From Byssothecium circinans (lineage: Eukaryota; Ascomycota; Dothideomycetes; Pleosporales; Massarinaceae): a DNA stretch of 64,000 nt. The notes under the pieces are model-generated. The model saw nothing but the letters and a program-made list of their open reading frames with translations. It was not told where the DNA came from and made no database searches. Positions 1-15,094 of the stretch are shown here, one piece after another. The DNA lies in the NCBI GenBank assembly GCA_010015675.1, contig ML977002.1:407561-471560 (forward strand), written 5' to 3'. Within the stretch, counting starts at the first letter, position 1, and each line of letters begins with the position of its first letter. The position numbers and the translations under genes are program-made.

Positions 1-526
1 CGTGGACTGCTTGCTACTGCATTCACCTCTTCCGACAGTCGAGCAAACCATCGACGCGTGGAGGATCTTGGAGTCTTACGTCCCGGACAAGATTCGTGCT
101 CTGGGAATCTCCAATGTCACGCTTCCAGTGCTGGAAGTCATCTACGAGAATTCGACTATCAAGCCTTCGGTCGTCCAAAACCGCTTCTACCCACAGACGC
201 GCTATGATGTCCCGCTTCGAGCTTTCTGCGAGGAGCACGGTATTGCGTATCAATCGTTTTGGACGTTGACGGGAAATCCGCATTTGTTGAAGGCGGAGCC
301 GGTCACAGCGCTCTCTGAGGCTGCGGGTGTTAACAGGTCGGTTGCTCTCTACGCACTGGTCATGGATCAGGGCATCGTCGTGCTCAATGGGACGACTTCT
401 GCTGAGCATATGGAAGAGGACTTCACAGGCATTTCCCGGGTTCGTGAGTGGGCTATGAGCCAGGGAAATGAGTGGCACAAGATCGTGCAAGGCTTTCAGG
501 CAGCGTTACAGCTCAAAGCTCTTTAG
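1..526 (+). CDS. Aldo/keto reductase, C-terminal part (5' end outside window)
   Basis: NAD(P)H-dependent aldo/keto reductase family protein, expected to be a cytosolic (beta/alpha)8 barrel that reduces aldehydes or ketones. The frame is open from the window edge. It shows the strand with the catalytic His (DCLLLHSPLPT), then IRALGISN, then VVQNRFYPQTRYD and the late-barrel segment YQSFWTLTGNP, all in family order. The Asp, Tyr and Lys of the catalytic tetrad lie upstream of the window, so the true start cannot be given. About 174 residues remain of a normal 300 or so. The tail (DFTGISRVREWAMSQGNEW) replaces the usual cofactor-binding end and looks fungal-specific. The substrate is unknown. 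Confidence 0.85.
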   Translation, partial: VDCLLLHSPLPTVEQTIDAWRILESYVPDKIRALGISNVTLPVLEVIYENSTIKPSVVQNRFYPQTRYDVPLRAFCEEHGIAYQSFWTLTGNPHLLKAEPVTALSEAAGVNRSVALYALVMDQGIVVLNGTTSAEHMEEDFTGISRVREWAMSQGNEWHKIVQGFQAALQLKAL

Positions 527-753
527 AGAACCTCCGAATTCATACTAAACAGGGATCCATGGCATGGTGCTTCGTCATTGGCCATCCATTGACGAGCTGA
601 TAGTCACATTGATGCGGGGCTGAGCTCAGTTCAGCCTTGTTGGAGTCGGCACCTTCTTATCTTCACACCTCGCCGGGCAGTTGTACATATCAACAGTCAT
701 TTACCTTCTCCTGCTCCGGCTTGCGATGAAGGCTTCCGAATGATGACAACGAC

Positions 754-3700
754 ATGGCAAACATCCAAACAAGTCTCTCTATTCCTACGCAGCCCTGGGA
801 AGCCGCAAAGGCCAGATTCCTCGAAGGGCTGACAACTGAAGAAGCCAGCCGTTTCACAAGTGCGACACTAGAAAATCTCTTCTACGATGCGAGCTCAGCC
901 CAGAAGAAGCATACGGGAGGGAGTAGAAGCTGGATCATGCAAGAAAGACTCGCTTCTCTTGCAGATGGGCTCGAGGACTACGGGAAAGCGCTCGACGTCT
1001 ACTCAAACGCGTCTTCGCTGATACTCTGTCCTATTTGGGGTAGTCTTCGCGTAGTTTTACATGTAAGTATGTCCGACTGGTTTGGATGCTGGCATGTTCC
1101 TGACGAATGGAAGATCGCAAGCGAGGCTGGCAAATTTCAAGAAAAAGTGGTCGATATGCTAGCGCACATAGGGGATGCGATCCCACGCTTTCGCATTTAT
1201 CAAGCTCTTTTCGGGAGACATGAGAGGCTACTTTCAGCCCTCACGGATGCCTATCTTGATGTGCTACGGTTTTGCACTCGGACGAAGGATTTCTTCAAGC
1301 GCGCAAAAAAGTCTTTGAGTAAGCCTACAACTAGGGAAATCAAGTGCGTTAGACTTACAATGACCAGTTCCTCTTTCTATTATTCTGCAAAGCAGTTGGA
1401 AACCTTTCCGTCAGGAGTTTGATGCCGATATGATCAGATTCCATAAACATCAGAAATCGGTGGAGAAGGAGGCAAGCCTTGCACACAAGATTGAAGCTGC
1501 GAAAGCACGTGAAATAGAGTTGGCTCAACGCATGGAAGGTGACAGAAGAAGGCAGCGCTTCAACATACTCACTGCCTTACGGACGGTCGATTACGAAACG
1601 AAGCACGCGAAGCTCTCGTCCCTTCGATACATCGGTACCAATATCTGGGTACAAAACAACAAGACATACCAACGTTGGCTTGGCTCAAGGCTATCGACTT
1701 GCTTACCGTGTTACGGCATACCTGGCTCCGGGAAGTCGGTTCTGGCGGCAAGTGTCATAGATACACTGGCGGATAATCTCGACACTGGATCAGTGCTTTG
1801 CTACTATTATTGTGATTATACCGACGCGGACTCCCTGGACTCAAGCTATATCATTGCTAGCTTGATAAAGCAGTTGCTCCTACGACTTCCACTAGAGCGC
1901 ATCAACAACGATCTCGACTGCCCATTCAAAGATGGTAGACCTCCACCAACAGCTCGTGCAAGCAGAAACTTTCTAGATCGCCTACTCCGTGAGTTTGAGA
2001 CCGTGTTCTTCGTCATTGATGCTCTTGATGAGCTATCTCCAGAGCATCAAAATTATGCTCTTGAGCTTATTGCACACTTCCTATGCACATCCACGCCCAC
2101 TGTTAAGATCTTTGTCACGAGCCGCGCCGAAGAGAGGTCCATCAAGCTCAGCCTCAAAGCTCACAAAAGTATCGACCTTTCCATCCCCGAAGTCGAGCAA
2201 GACATCTCCATGTTCATTGCGGAGATGGTTGACAAACGAGCAGTAGATCAAAATCCAATTTTGAAGAGCAGTAAGATCAAGGAAGAAGTGGTTACCACTC
2301 TGGCACGTGGTGCCAAAGGCATGTAAGTGCTGTTTGATGATGTCATGGCCGATTGTCGTTTCTCACATTGTAGGTTTCTATGGGCCAAATTTCAATTATA
2401 CGAGATTAGCGAGGCACTGTCCGAAAGTGCTGTCCGTGACGCGCTTGACAACTTGCCCAAAGACCTCGGCGAGACATACCATAGAATTTTGGTGAAGGCG
2501 TACGACCTTGGTGGCACACCGCGCATCAATCTCATGAAGAAGATCTTCCTTTGGATCGCATGCGCACGAAGACCATTGCGCATAGAAGAGCTTGAAGAAG
2601 CCGTTGCGCTAGAAAGGACGGACACGTACCTCCACCAAGACCGAATTGCGGCTGGTGCGGGAGATCGACTTGTTACCGCCTGTGGAAACCTCGTCACATT
2701 CCATATTGACGATGGCACCGTCGACTTCGCCCATCATACAGTGAAACAGTTTTTGACGTTCACCACGCGGATAGAGGCCCCGGCCTTTAACATTGATCCG
2801 GCATCTCATGAGGTCGGAGAGCTATGCATAGCGTATCTCATGTTCTCTGACTTTGAAACACAACTCGTCAAGAGAGCTACGTCACTAAGCCTCAATTCCG
2901 AGGAGGCAGACCAATTGATTTGGAGCCATGTTCCGTTGGGGAAGCAATTGAAGTCATTGGTATCGCGAAAGCCATCAAGGATGCAACCTGGAAAGGGCCC
3001 GTCTACCGGTTCCCTCCGCTTCACCGTACCACTGGAATCGAATAACTCCGACACCTTCGCTAGGAAATACACTCTCCTGGAGTACGTGGTTGCATATTGG
3101 GCATTTCATGTGGCATCTCTAACCCAACAGCATCCCTCGTCTTGGCACCGTTTTGTAGAGCTGGCTTTGAACCGTCAACTTCCGTTCCAGATTCGGCCTT
3201 GGACGCGACAGGATCATCGAACAAGAGTGGAATCATGCCTAGCTAGCATGCCTGCCCATGCCTTCCAGCAGCATCGTCTCTGGCCGGGGAAGCCTGTGGA
3301 TGTGGATAGTACACAGTATCTGGAATCAATATGCCTATATTCTTGGGCGTTAGGACACGGAATTAGATCGCTACTGAGACTCTCGATAAATAGACACGTG
3401 GAGTACTATCTACTTCAGGTGTGCGTCAACATCAACGCCGATCAGAACGAAGCGCTCAAGACTTTGGTGATTCACAAAAACCTGCGCCAATTTCTTCAAT
3501 CATCCTCTAACCCTAGATTGGGCTTTTGGGATCCGTGCAACCTTTTGTCAGTATTGGGCGATGTGCCATGGCCGCTTACCGACCGAGAGAAAGATCGACT
3601 CATCAAGCTACTTCGCCTTGAGTTCCAACGCTGGAACTACCTTGAAGATACGTCCTTCGATTCATTACTCCTAGCCGCTCTCTCAGTTTCATTGCAAAAG

Positions 3701-4666
3701 CTTCCCGCCCGATCCTCTCCTTTTCTGGGGAACTCCAGTTCAGCATGGTCAGTTCTCGCCCGGTCGTATGTACACAATGCCGATACTCTTCGTCAGCTCG
3801 TCATCTTGTCTGCCAAGCATGGTTTTACAGGCTCAAACCATGTCTGTATGTTGTATCAGAATCTTCGAGATTTTCGGAATGATTCATCCCCGCACTCAGA
3901 AATGGATTTGGAACTCTTTTTCGCTTTATATCAACTTCTTCCTGCATTGGAGGCAATTCGGAAAGAGGATTGCGAAGCTGTTGACATCTTCGACAGCATG
4001 TCAACTTTTCTCTCGCATCATGCTTGGCTTCTAGTCCTGCTTTCATTGCTCTTCAGTCGATACGGTTCCCTTGTCGATCGATTGATCCGGTTCTTCCCGT
4101 CTGACCATTGGAGCCTCCGGGTGCGTCTGCCCAGGAACGATTGGTCGCAGTACGAACTTGGTCAAGAACATCTCTACAACAGACTAGCTGCAGTTGAGGA
4201 CTTGAACCTGCTTGGAGTCGCATTCATGAGGGCAGAAACAACGGGGAACGCGTATGGCCTGCGTCTCTGCAAATTATCATCAAGCCCTGATATCATCGAA
4301 GACTGCGAAAACTCTGGCGTTCAGTGCCTTCTCTTTGCCATGCAGTGGCATCTCCCGGGCCAAAATTTATTCGACGATTTATGGCCTTCATACGCGAAGT
4401 ATATCAAGAAAGAGAACTTCGCAGGCGTCACTGAGGATATTTTGCTTGGGGCTATGAGGTGTGCTATTCGTCAACTAGAACAACGACATGACATTGTCGA
4501 AGCCGGCACGTCGTTGGACGATTGCAGCAAGGTATTTGGTCTCCCCTGGCCGTCTGAGACGGTTGGCAGACTTCTCCGGTCCGCGGAGTTTCAAAAGTCG
4601 TCGCACTTGCAGGAATTAGGGACGATGACGCTATTAGCGGGCCAACCGATACATGCGATAGGTTAA
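754..4666 (+). CDS. NACHT-type STAND NTPase (fungal NLR-like protein)
   Basis: Predicted nucleotide-operated signalling switch of the fungal NLR-like class, possibly in non-self recognition. I place exons at 754-1062, 1114-1343, 1396-2322 and 2374-4666, giving 1252 aa. The introns are 51, 52 and 51 nt, and all junctions restore frame. The N-terminal about 190 residues match the helical domain common before fungal NACHT modules (the family now called DUF7708, from memory). A Walker A motif GIPGSGKS lies near residue 287 and a Walker B stretch VFFVIDALDE near 380. These are followed by FVTSRAE, then GMFLWAKFQL across intron 3, and a winged-helix segment (LWIACARRPLRIEELEEAV). The C-terminal about 700 residues show no ankyrin, WD or TPR repeats that I can see. 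Effector output and ligand are unknown. Confidence 0.85.
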
Positions 4667-5903
4667 GTGTCCCTTTAAGATACTCAGGATATGTCTATCA
4701 TTCAATGAGAGCTAATGTGGGGTGTCAGAACCAGACCCTTCGTCTTGACCTAGACAAGTTCTCCATCGATTTATATAGTTTACTTATTTCCTTCAAGGCC
4801 TAATGCTCGTTCAGTCCATTTCGAGGTCAATGGATACTGTAGTGTGTCACGTCTGTAAGCCGCATCATGAACACCTGTGCCGATTTCATATTTAAACGGA
4901 CAGATCAACAGTTAAGCTACCACGTAGCCGAGATTTCGAGAGCCAGCAATGCTCCATTCACTCCAGTCATTCAAGCTCGGTTCACTTCTCGAAAATCTGG
5001 TTCGAAGCTAGGATTATCCCACGGTCATTCCAAATGACTGCATATCTCGGAGTGTCCGAATACTCATCATTGATACTGCGCATCTAGTACGAAAGTATAA
5101 GTTTTTCATTTCGCTAGACGGTGTAGCGGGCGTGCGAAGTTTACTGCTGAGTTCGGAGCTAGGCCATGCGGCAGAAGAAGTGGAGATAAACAAACTCCTC
5201 GATCTCTTATTCCTTTTTGCGCATCATTAGATTTATTAATCGGCCGAACATTTGTAGCCCTCGTCGGAAGTTTCTTTTCTTGGATGTGGTCTCGACCTTC
5301 ATTAGCCCTGGTAGGACGCTACACGTGCTTTTTAGGCGCTTTAGCGCTAGCAGCCACAACACATCCGCGAGTGCTGACGAAGCCCTGTCCAATCACTAGC
5401 ATAGATCCATCGTCGTGAACTCAGCCTCGCGTGGTTTATTTTTTACAGCTATCACGCCACTCTCAGGTACCCAGCGACTCATGGCGCGCTTCCACGACCC
5501 TCATCTTCGGTAACGGCAGGGTCATCTAGGATATGCCATCCATGTACATCTCGAACGGGAAATGAGTGAGAATGAATCAGCAGTGGAGAGTTGTGCGCCT
5601 GTAGTACCTGTGGAAATGCGTGAGTTGAGGGGCACAGCTGGAGCATCTTCATTCGGAAGCGTGGCTTATTCGCGATATCGATTGAGTGCTCGTGGCTGGC
5701 GTCTAGTGGAAAATGTTATCGGGCATTAATCAAAGAATAATGGTTGAGATCAGGGGCTCTCTACCGCATACATATTCACTGTCTTTCCCTATGGACTCTC
5801 CTTCGACAACGACTTCTCAGTCCGTTCGTTGACGTGTAGATCTCTCTACAGCCGCTCGTTATTTTCCTTTCACTCTACTTAGTCTCTCTTTACTTAATAC
5901 GCC
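4667..5903 (+). other. Intergenic, no gene seen
   Basis: About 1.2 kb between the STAND gene and the glucanase. Only short overlapping frames are present, with no recognisable domain, tRNA or repeat. The last 120 bases are pyrimidine-rich (TCTCTCTACA, TTTCACTCTACTTAGTC), as expected of a fungal promoter/5'UTR for the glucanase. Confidence 0.6.
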
Positions 5904-8484
5904 ATGCCGTCTTCATCATTCTTTTTGAAGGCCAGTGCGGTTCTATCCGCTCTTTCCACCACCACTTCCGCTGCTTTGTACAAGGTCCAGGACACATATG
6001 AGGGCGAATCATTCTTGAAGGGCTTCAGCTTCTTCGACAAGCCGGACCCGACCAATGGCCATGTCAAGTATGTGACTCAACTTTACACGCAATCAAACAA
6101 CTGACTGACTTTTCAGGTATCTATCCAAGGAGGATGCCGCAGCTAAGGGGCTCACCAAGCTGATTGGTAACGACCAATACATCGGTGTCGACTATAACAA
6201 CATCGAACTTGGCGGGCGAAGTAGTGTTCGCATTGAGGGTACTAAGAAGTACCAGCATGGTCTCTTCATCCTTGATTTGAAGCATATGCCGGGAGGTATT
6301 TGCGGTACCTGGCCTGCGTTCTGGACGTACAATACGGAACAAGCATGGTAAGTACTCGACGACCTGCAAAGGCTATGCGGAGGCCATTTGCTAATGACAC
6401 TTCTTCTCCAGGCCCAAGCTCGGCGAAATCGACATCATCGAAGGCGTCAACCAAAACAATGCTAACAAGTTCGTCATCCACACCGACACCAAATGTTCTG
6501 TCGACGGTACGGGTCAGACCGGTACGCAAAGTCTATACAACTGCGCCCTCGACAGCGCATCCGGACCTTCAGGCTGCGATGTCAACGCTGCCGAAGCTAA
6601 TACCTTCGGCGCCGGCTTCAACTCTAACGGTGGCGGTGTCTACGCCATGGAATGGACCTCTGCCGGTATCAAGATGTGGTTCTTCCCTCGCAGCGGCATT
6701 CCCGCGAGTATCACGGCCGATGCACCCAACACTGCAGAATTCGGCACTCCCAACGCCAACTTCCAAGGCAACTGTAACATGGACGAGCGATTCATCAACC
6801 AGCAGTTCGTCTTTGATACTACGTTCTGCGGTGATTGGGGTGGCAACGTTTATGGTGAGTCTCCCTATCGTCACAATAGTGGTCATCTGGCTAACACTCT
6901 ACAGCTCAATCCGGATGCCCCATGTATAGCGGTCTCGACGGCATGGCGTCCTGCAAGAAGTTTGTATCTGAGAACCCGGGCGCTTTCAAGAACGCGTACT
7001 GGCAGATCAGCTACTTCAAATCGTACACTGTGAACAGTGCCGTCTCCAGCTCTTCATCCGTGGCTAGCTCGGCTACGAGTTCATCGCTCATTGGCACTTC
7101 GTCGCACGTCTCGGGATCATCATCTATTCCTCAAAGCTCTAGCTCTTCAGTCCGATTCCCGAATGCGACTATTTCCACGACGGCGCCTGTCACGTCGTCG
7201 GCATCTTCTCGCATCTCGGGTGGGACTTCCGTTCCGAGTCTGACTTCGAGCTCGTCTGCTCGTCCTTCTAATGGAACTGTGTTGTATCACACTGGAGCAT
7301 CCCCTTCAGGCTCGGCGACTGGAAGCGTAACTGGGTCCGGCTCCAGCTCTTCTCGCGCTGGATATTCGACTAAACCCACGACCACTGATGCTCCCGTCTA
7401 TGGCACAGCAACTGTGAGCAGCAGGATCACCCTAACAACAACTTACACCACCACATACGTCGACATCTGCCCCACCGGTTTCACCACCAAGACAACCACG
7501 CAAACAGTCACATACTGCCCTACCACAACCCCAAGTGTTCCCGGAAAGACAACCACAGTCTCCTCCTACGCCCCTCCGCCAGGAATGACAGTCACAACCA
7601 CAGTATGCACAGTCTGTGCCGCCACTCCCACCACCGTAACCCTTACAATCCCTTGCACAACTACACCAATCATCCCGCCAACATCGTCCTCTTCCCGACG
7701 AGTTTCTATCTCAACGATGACCACGCCAATCTGCGTCACTACAACCGTACCTTGCAGTGCCTGCGCAGGCGGATCCTCGACTACAGTACTCACACGCTAC
7801 ACGACCATCTCCTCTTACCCTCAGACATCTACTCGTCCTCCACACTTTGCGACGTCTTCTGTGGTCATCACCAAGGCTAGCACTGTATACCCACCGCCTT
7901 CTTCAACGCTTGTCTGCAACGGCACGGGATGCCCGCCGCCTAGTTCTATTCCTGCTCCTCCTCCGTCTACAAGGGTCGCTTCCAGTTCCATGGTGGTTTG
8001 CAATGGTGCGGGATGTCCGCCGCCGCCTAGTTCAACGCCTATTGTCTGTTACGGCGCGGAATGCCCACCGCCTAGCTCCGTTCCCGCTCCTCCGCCCCCG
8101 TTTACGAGACCCGTTCCCAGCTCTGTGGTGGTCTGTAATGGTGCGGGATGTCCGCCGCCGTCGAGTTCGACGCCTGCTGTCTGTTACGGCGCGGGATGCC
8201 CGCCACCAAATACAACGCCCGTGCCTCCACCGCCGTCGACGAAGCCTGCGACAAGCACGCCTGTTGTGTGTAATGGAGCTGGTTGCCCGCCGCCGGATAC
8301 TACGCCAGTGTCAGTGTCAAGGCCCGTCGCTTCGTCAGTGGGGATTAGTGTTGGGACGGTGAGCAGCAGTCGCCCTAGCACAACGGCGCCTTATGATTCC
8401 TACTTCACTGGCGCTGCGAATGGGTTGCGGGTTGGTGGCTGTGTGGCTGGTGGTGTTGCCGCTGTGCTTGTTGCTTTGCTTTAA
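5904..8484 (+). CDS. GPI-anchored GH16 endo-1,3(4)-beta-glucanase-like protein
   Basis: Secreted glycoside hydrolase family 16 enzyme, expected to act on beta-glucan in or near the cell wall. Exons are 5904-6067, 6117-6347, 6412-6854 and 6905-8484 (805 aa); introns are 49, 64 and 50 nt. A signal peptide covers about residues 1-22. The catalytic GEIDIIEG lies at about 136-143, with Glu137 as nucleophile, Asp139 as helper and Glu142 as acid/base. Conserved GGICGTWPAFW precedes it, and WTSAGIKMWFFPR and TFCGDWGGNVYAQSGCP follow. After about residue 340 the protein is a long Ser/Thr/Pro-rich stalk with six VC(N/Y)GxxCPPP units. It ends in a hydrophobic tail after GAANG, typical of a GPI attachment signal. 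The wall-facing stalk suggests a structural or adhesive role as well as catalysis. Confidence 0.92.
7912..8295 (+). repeat. Coding repeat VC(N/Y)G(A/T)(G/E)CPPP in glucanase stalk
   Basis: Six copies of a Cys-Gly-Cys-Pro-Pro-Pro unit separated by Ser/Thr/Pro spacers of variable length. DNA copies share the core ggygcggraTGYCCgCCgCC with mostly silent differences, so they arose by duplication and have since drifted. Two variants alternate, VCNGAGC and VCYGAGC. Each unit brings two cysteines five positions apart. This length-variable wall-protein tract may vary between strains. Confidence 0.85.
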
Positions 8485-9141
8485 TTATGTGCTGGTCGTT
8501 GGAAGGAATGACGCTGGGAATTTGATGGGTGCTGGTGGGTTTAAGTCGGACTTGGATTGGAGGATGGATTGATGGGACGAAGATATTACGTTTACGCAAC
8601 ACTATTCGCATAATATGTAATTTTAATTCAGCATGTATTCTTGCTTCTCATTTGTTGTCCTCCAACACGCTATGCAGCAATACCGGTATATTGGGAATAC
8701 CTCCCCCTCCTTTTGTTTTTGCTGACCAGGCCGCTCGCTTTCCTTCCATAATTACCACCCTCGATGGTCAGACTCGTTTTGCCGATCTTCGCGACTCAAG
8801 CCCTGTCTTCTTCAAGGAGCACCCGGACCTCCGCCGTGTCTACGATGCCAACGATTCAAGGTGCAGAGAGAAAGTTGAGAAACCTCCCAAGCAGACGTGT
8901 CAAGTCTCTTATCGGCGCGCTATAAAAGTCAATACTGTCGTAGAAGTCTGAATACTCATCTATTCTCTACTCTATCCCCAAAATCTAATTCTTCTTATGC
9001 TCTACAAACGCCGCCTCGTTCCTAGGTCCGTGACTCGGTCCATCCCTAAAGCACATTTAGACTAGATCCTCGCTCTATCCTTCACGTTCCTGTCCGATAT
9101 TCAGGATACGCAAATAGCAGGGGAGAAAGCGTCGGGGAAAC
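8485..9141. other. Convergent intergenic region
   Basis: About 650 bp between the convergent glucanase (+) and OYE (-) genes, holding both 3' ends. An open frame at 8529-8951 (+) exists but has no recognisable domain, and its first part lies in what should be the glucanase 3'UTR, so I do not call it. Confidence 0.5.
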
Positions 9142-12454
<3,313 letters not shown>

Positions 12455-12700
12455 ATATGGAAGTTTCTAGAGGCGGGCTATTCGTCCAGTCGGCGCATGA
12501 AGATTTGAGGCTGATGTGCACTGTCGGGGTTTGAATGAGTGTGCAGTGGCGCTAGCTCCCTCGCGCTAGCCCGAAGCGGAGGCGGTGAGCCGTGAGTCTC
12601 TACAAAAGCACAAAAGACCACATTGCGAGTTTTGAGCAGCGCCCATATAATTCCGCCCGCTCGACGGTTGCACTTTCTTCCTCCATTCCCGACTTCCAAC
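12455..12700 (+). promoter_or_regulatory. BiP promoter with candidate heat-shock element
   Basis: GAA-gt-TTC-ta-GAG at 12460-12472 fits the alternating nGAAn units of a heat-shock element about 380 bp before the BiP start codon. A TATA-like TATAATTC lies at about 12646, inside CCCATATAATTCC, followed by pyrimidine-rich sequence. I did not find a clear unfolded-protein-response element. HSF control fits the family, but the site is inferred from sequence alone. Confidence 0.4.
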
Positions 12701-12854
12701 CTGCTCAACGCAACCTGCTCTTTCTTTTCCTTCTTTTTATAAGATACCCCGAAGCACTCTTGTCTGCTTTACTCTACAACCTCACCACAGCGAGCTCGCA
12801 TTGAGCATCGAGCTACCTTTCTTCCTGTCCATTGTCATCCTCCACACATCCACC

Positions 12855-15094
12855 ATGGCACGCCGAACACGGGGCGCCAACCAGCGCTCAACATGGTCAA
12901 TTGCCTTCTACCTCCTCCTCGTCCTCGTCGGTGGTCTCATGATGGCGCGGACCGCCCGCGCTGACCAGGAGCCGCTCAAGGACGACGCAAAGGGTGTCTC
13001 GGGCCCCGTTATCGGTATTGATTTGGGTACCACTTACTCTTGTGTGGGTATCATGAAGAACGGCAAGGTCGAGATCATCACCAACGACCAAGGTAAGTTC
13101 GATTGCAAGTGAAGGCAATTTGAGTCCATGAAGCTGACAGCTGGCCTCTACAGGTAACCGTATCACACCGTCTTGGGTCGCCTTTACCGATGAGGAACGT
13201 CTTGTCGGTGACGCCGCAAAGAATCAGTACGCCAGCAACCCTCATCGAACCATATTCGACGTGGTCAGTAGCCCCCTCTTGCTGATTCATCGGACGGATT
13301 ACTGACGAGCGAGCAGAAACGCCTCATCGGTCGCAAGTTCAGTGAGAAGGAGGTGCAGAACGACATCAAGCACTTCCCCTTCGGCGTCGTCAACAAGAAC
13401 GGCCAACCCCGCATCAAGGTCGATGTCCATAATGAGGAGAAGACTTTCACCCCAGAGGAGATCTCGGCCATGATTTTGGGCAAGGTGAGATGCACCAGCA
13501 CATTGGATGGATGACCAGCGGGCTAACAAGCACACAGATGAAGGAGGTTGCTGAGAGCTATCTCGGCGAAACGGTTCACAACGCCGTCGTCACGGTCCCC
13601 GCCTACTTCAATGACGCTCAGCGTGCCGCCACCAAGGACGCTGGAACCATCGCCGGCCTCAACGTTCTCCGTGTCGTCAACGAACCCACCGCTGCCGCTC
13701 TGGCCTATGGCCTCGATAAGACTGACCAGGCTGAACGTCAGGTCCTGGTATACGATCTCGGTGGTGGAACTTTCGATGTGTCTATCCTGACCATTGAAGG
13801 TGGTGTTTTCGAGGTCCAGTCGACCGCCGGTGATACCCATCTCGGTGGTGAAGATTTCGACAACCGTGTCATCAACCACTTCGCCAAGAAGTACAACAAG
13901 GAGAAGGGGGTCGATATCACCAAGGATGCTAAGACGATGGGTAAGCTGAAGCGCGAGGTTGAGAAGGCCAAGCGTACCCTCTCGTCTCAGAAGACCACCA
14001 AGATTGAAATCGAGTCCTTCCACAAGGGCGAGGACTTTTCCGAGACCCTCACCCGCGCCAAGTTCGAGGAGCTCAACGCCGACCTTTTCAAGAAGACTCT
14101 CAAGCCCGTGGAACAGGTTCTCAAGGATGCCAAGCTCAAGAAGAGCGAGATCGATGACATCGTCCTTGTCGGTGGTTCTACCCGTATCCCCAAGGTTCAG
14201 CAGATGCTCGAGGAGTTCTTCGGAAAGAAGGCCCGCAAGGACGTCAACCCCGATGAGGCTGTCGCTTATGGTGCTGCTGTTCAGGGTGGTGTTCTCACTG
14301 GCGACGAGGCGGCCTCGGAGGTCATTCTCATGGACGTCAACCCGCTCACTCTTGGTATTGAGACCACTGGCGGCGTCATGACCCACCTCATCAAGCGTGG
14401 TACCACCATCCCCACCAAGAAGTCCCAGATCTTCTCTACTGCCGCCGATAACCAACCCGTGGTCTTGATCCAGGTCTTTGAGGGTGAACGTTCCATGACC
14501 AAGGACAACAACCAGCTTGGCAAGTTCGAGCTCACCAACATTCCGTAAGTGTCTCTCATTGCGCGCCACAAATTCATCGCTAACAATCTCCACAGTCCGG
14601 CGCCCCGTGGTGTTCCCCAGATCGAGGTCACCTTCGAGCTTGATGCCAACGGTATCCTCAAGGTTTCCGCCGTCGACAAGGGCACTGGCAAGAGCGAGCA
14701 AATCACCATCACCAACGACAAGGGACGTCTCTCCGCCGAGGAAATTGAGCGCATGGTTGAGGAGGCCGAGAAGTATGCCGAAGAGGACAAGGCTACCCGT
14801 GAGCGCATCGAGGCCCGCAACAAGCTCGAGAACTACGCCTACAACCTCAAGAACCAGGTCAACGATGAGGAGGGCCTTGGTGGCAAGATTGAGGAGGATG
14901 ACAAGGAGACCCTTCTCGAGGCGATCAAGGAGACTCAGGACTGGCTCGAGGCCAACGCCGCCGAGTCTGCCGCCGAGGACTTTGATGAGCAGTTCGAGAA
15001 GCTTTCTGGCGTCGCCTACCCCATCACGTCGAAGCTCTACAGTGGAGGCGCTGAGGGTGGTGATGACGCCGAGCCTGGTCACGACGAGTTGTAG
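12855..15094 (+). CDS. kar2: BiP/Kar2, endoplasmic reticulum Hsp70 chaperone
   Basis: ATP-driven chaperone of the ER lumen that binds nascent and misfolded secretory proteins and takes part in translocation and the unfolded protein response. Five exons (12855-13092, 13154-13263, 13317-13484, 13538-14544, 14596-15094) with introns of 61, 53, 53 and 51 nt give 673 aa. An N-terminal hydrophobic segment (about 15-32) serves as signal peptide. Hsp70 signatures are [26 protein letters not shown] and [12 protein letters not shown]. The substrate domain starts near [11 protein letters not shown], and the C-terminus is HDEL, the ER retrieval signal. It is complete with strong codon bias, as expected of a highly expressed housekeeping gene. 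The ATG in CACCATGG is the only one that leaves a normal signal peptide. Confidence 0.98.

Noticed and set aside
8529..8951. 140-codon frame after the glucanase
   Set aside because: No domain, starts in the neighbour's 3'UTR, no intron logic; coding status cannot be supported.
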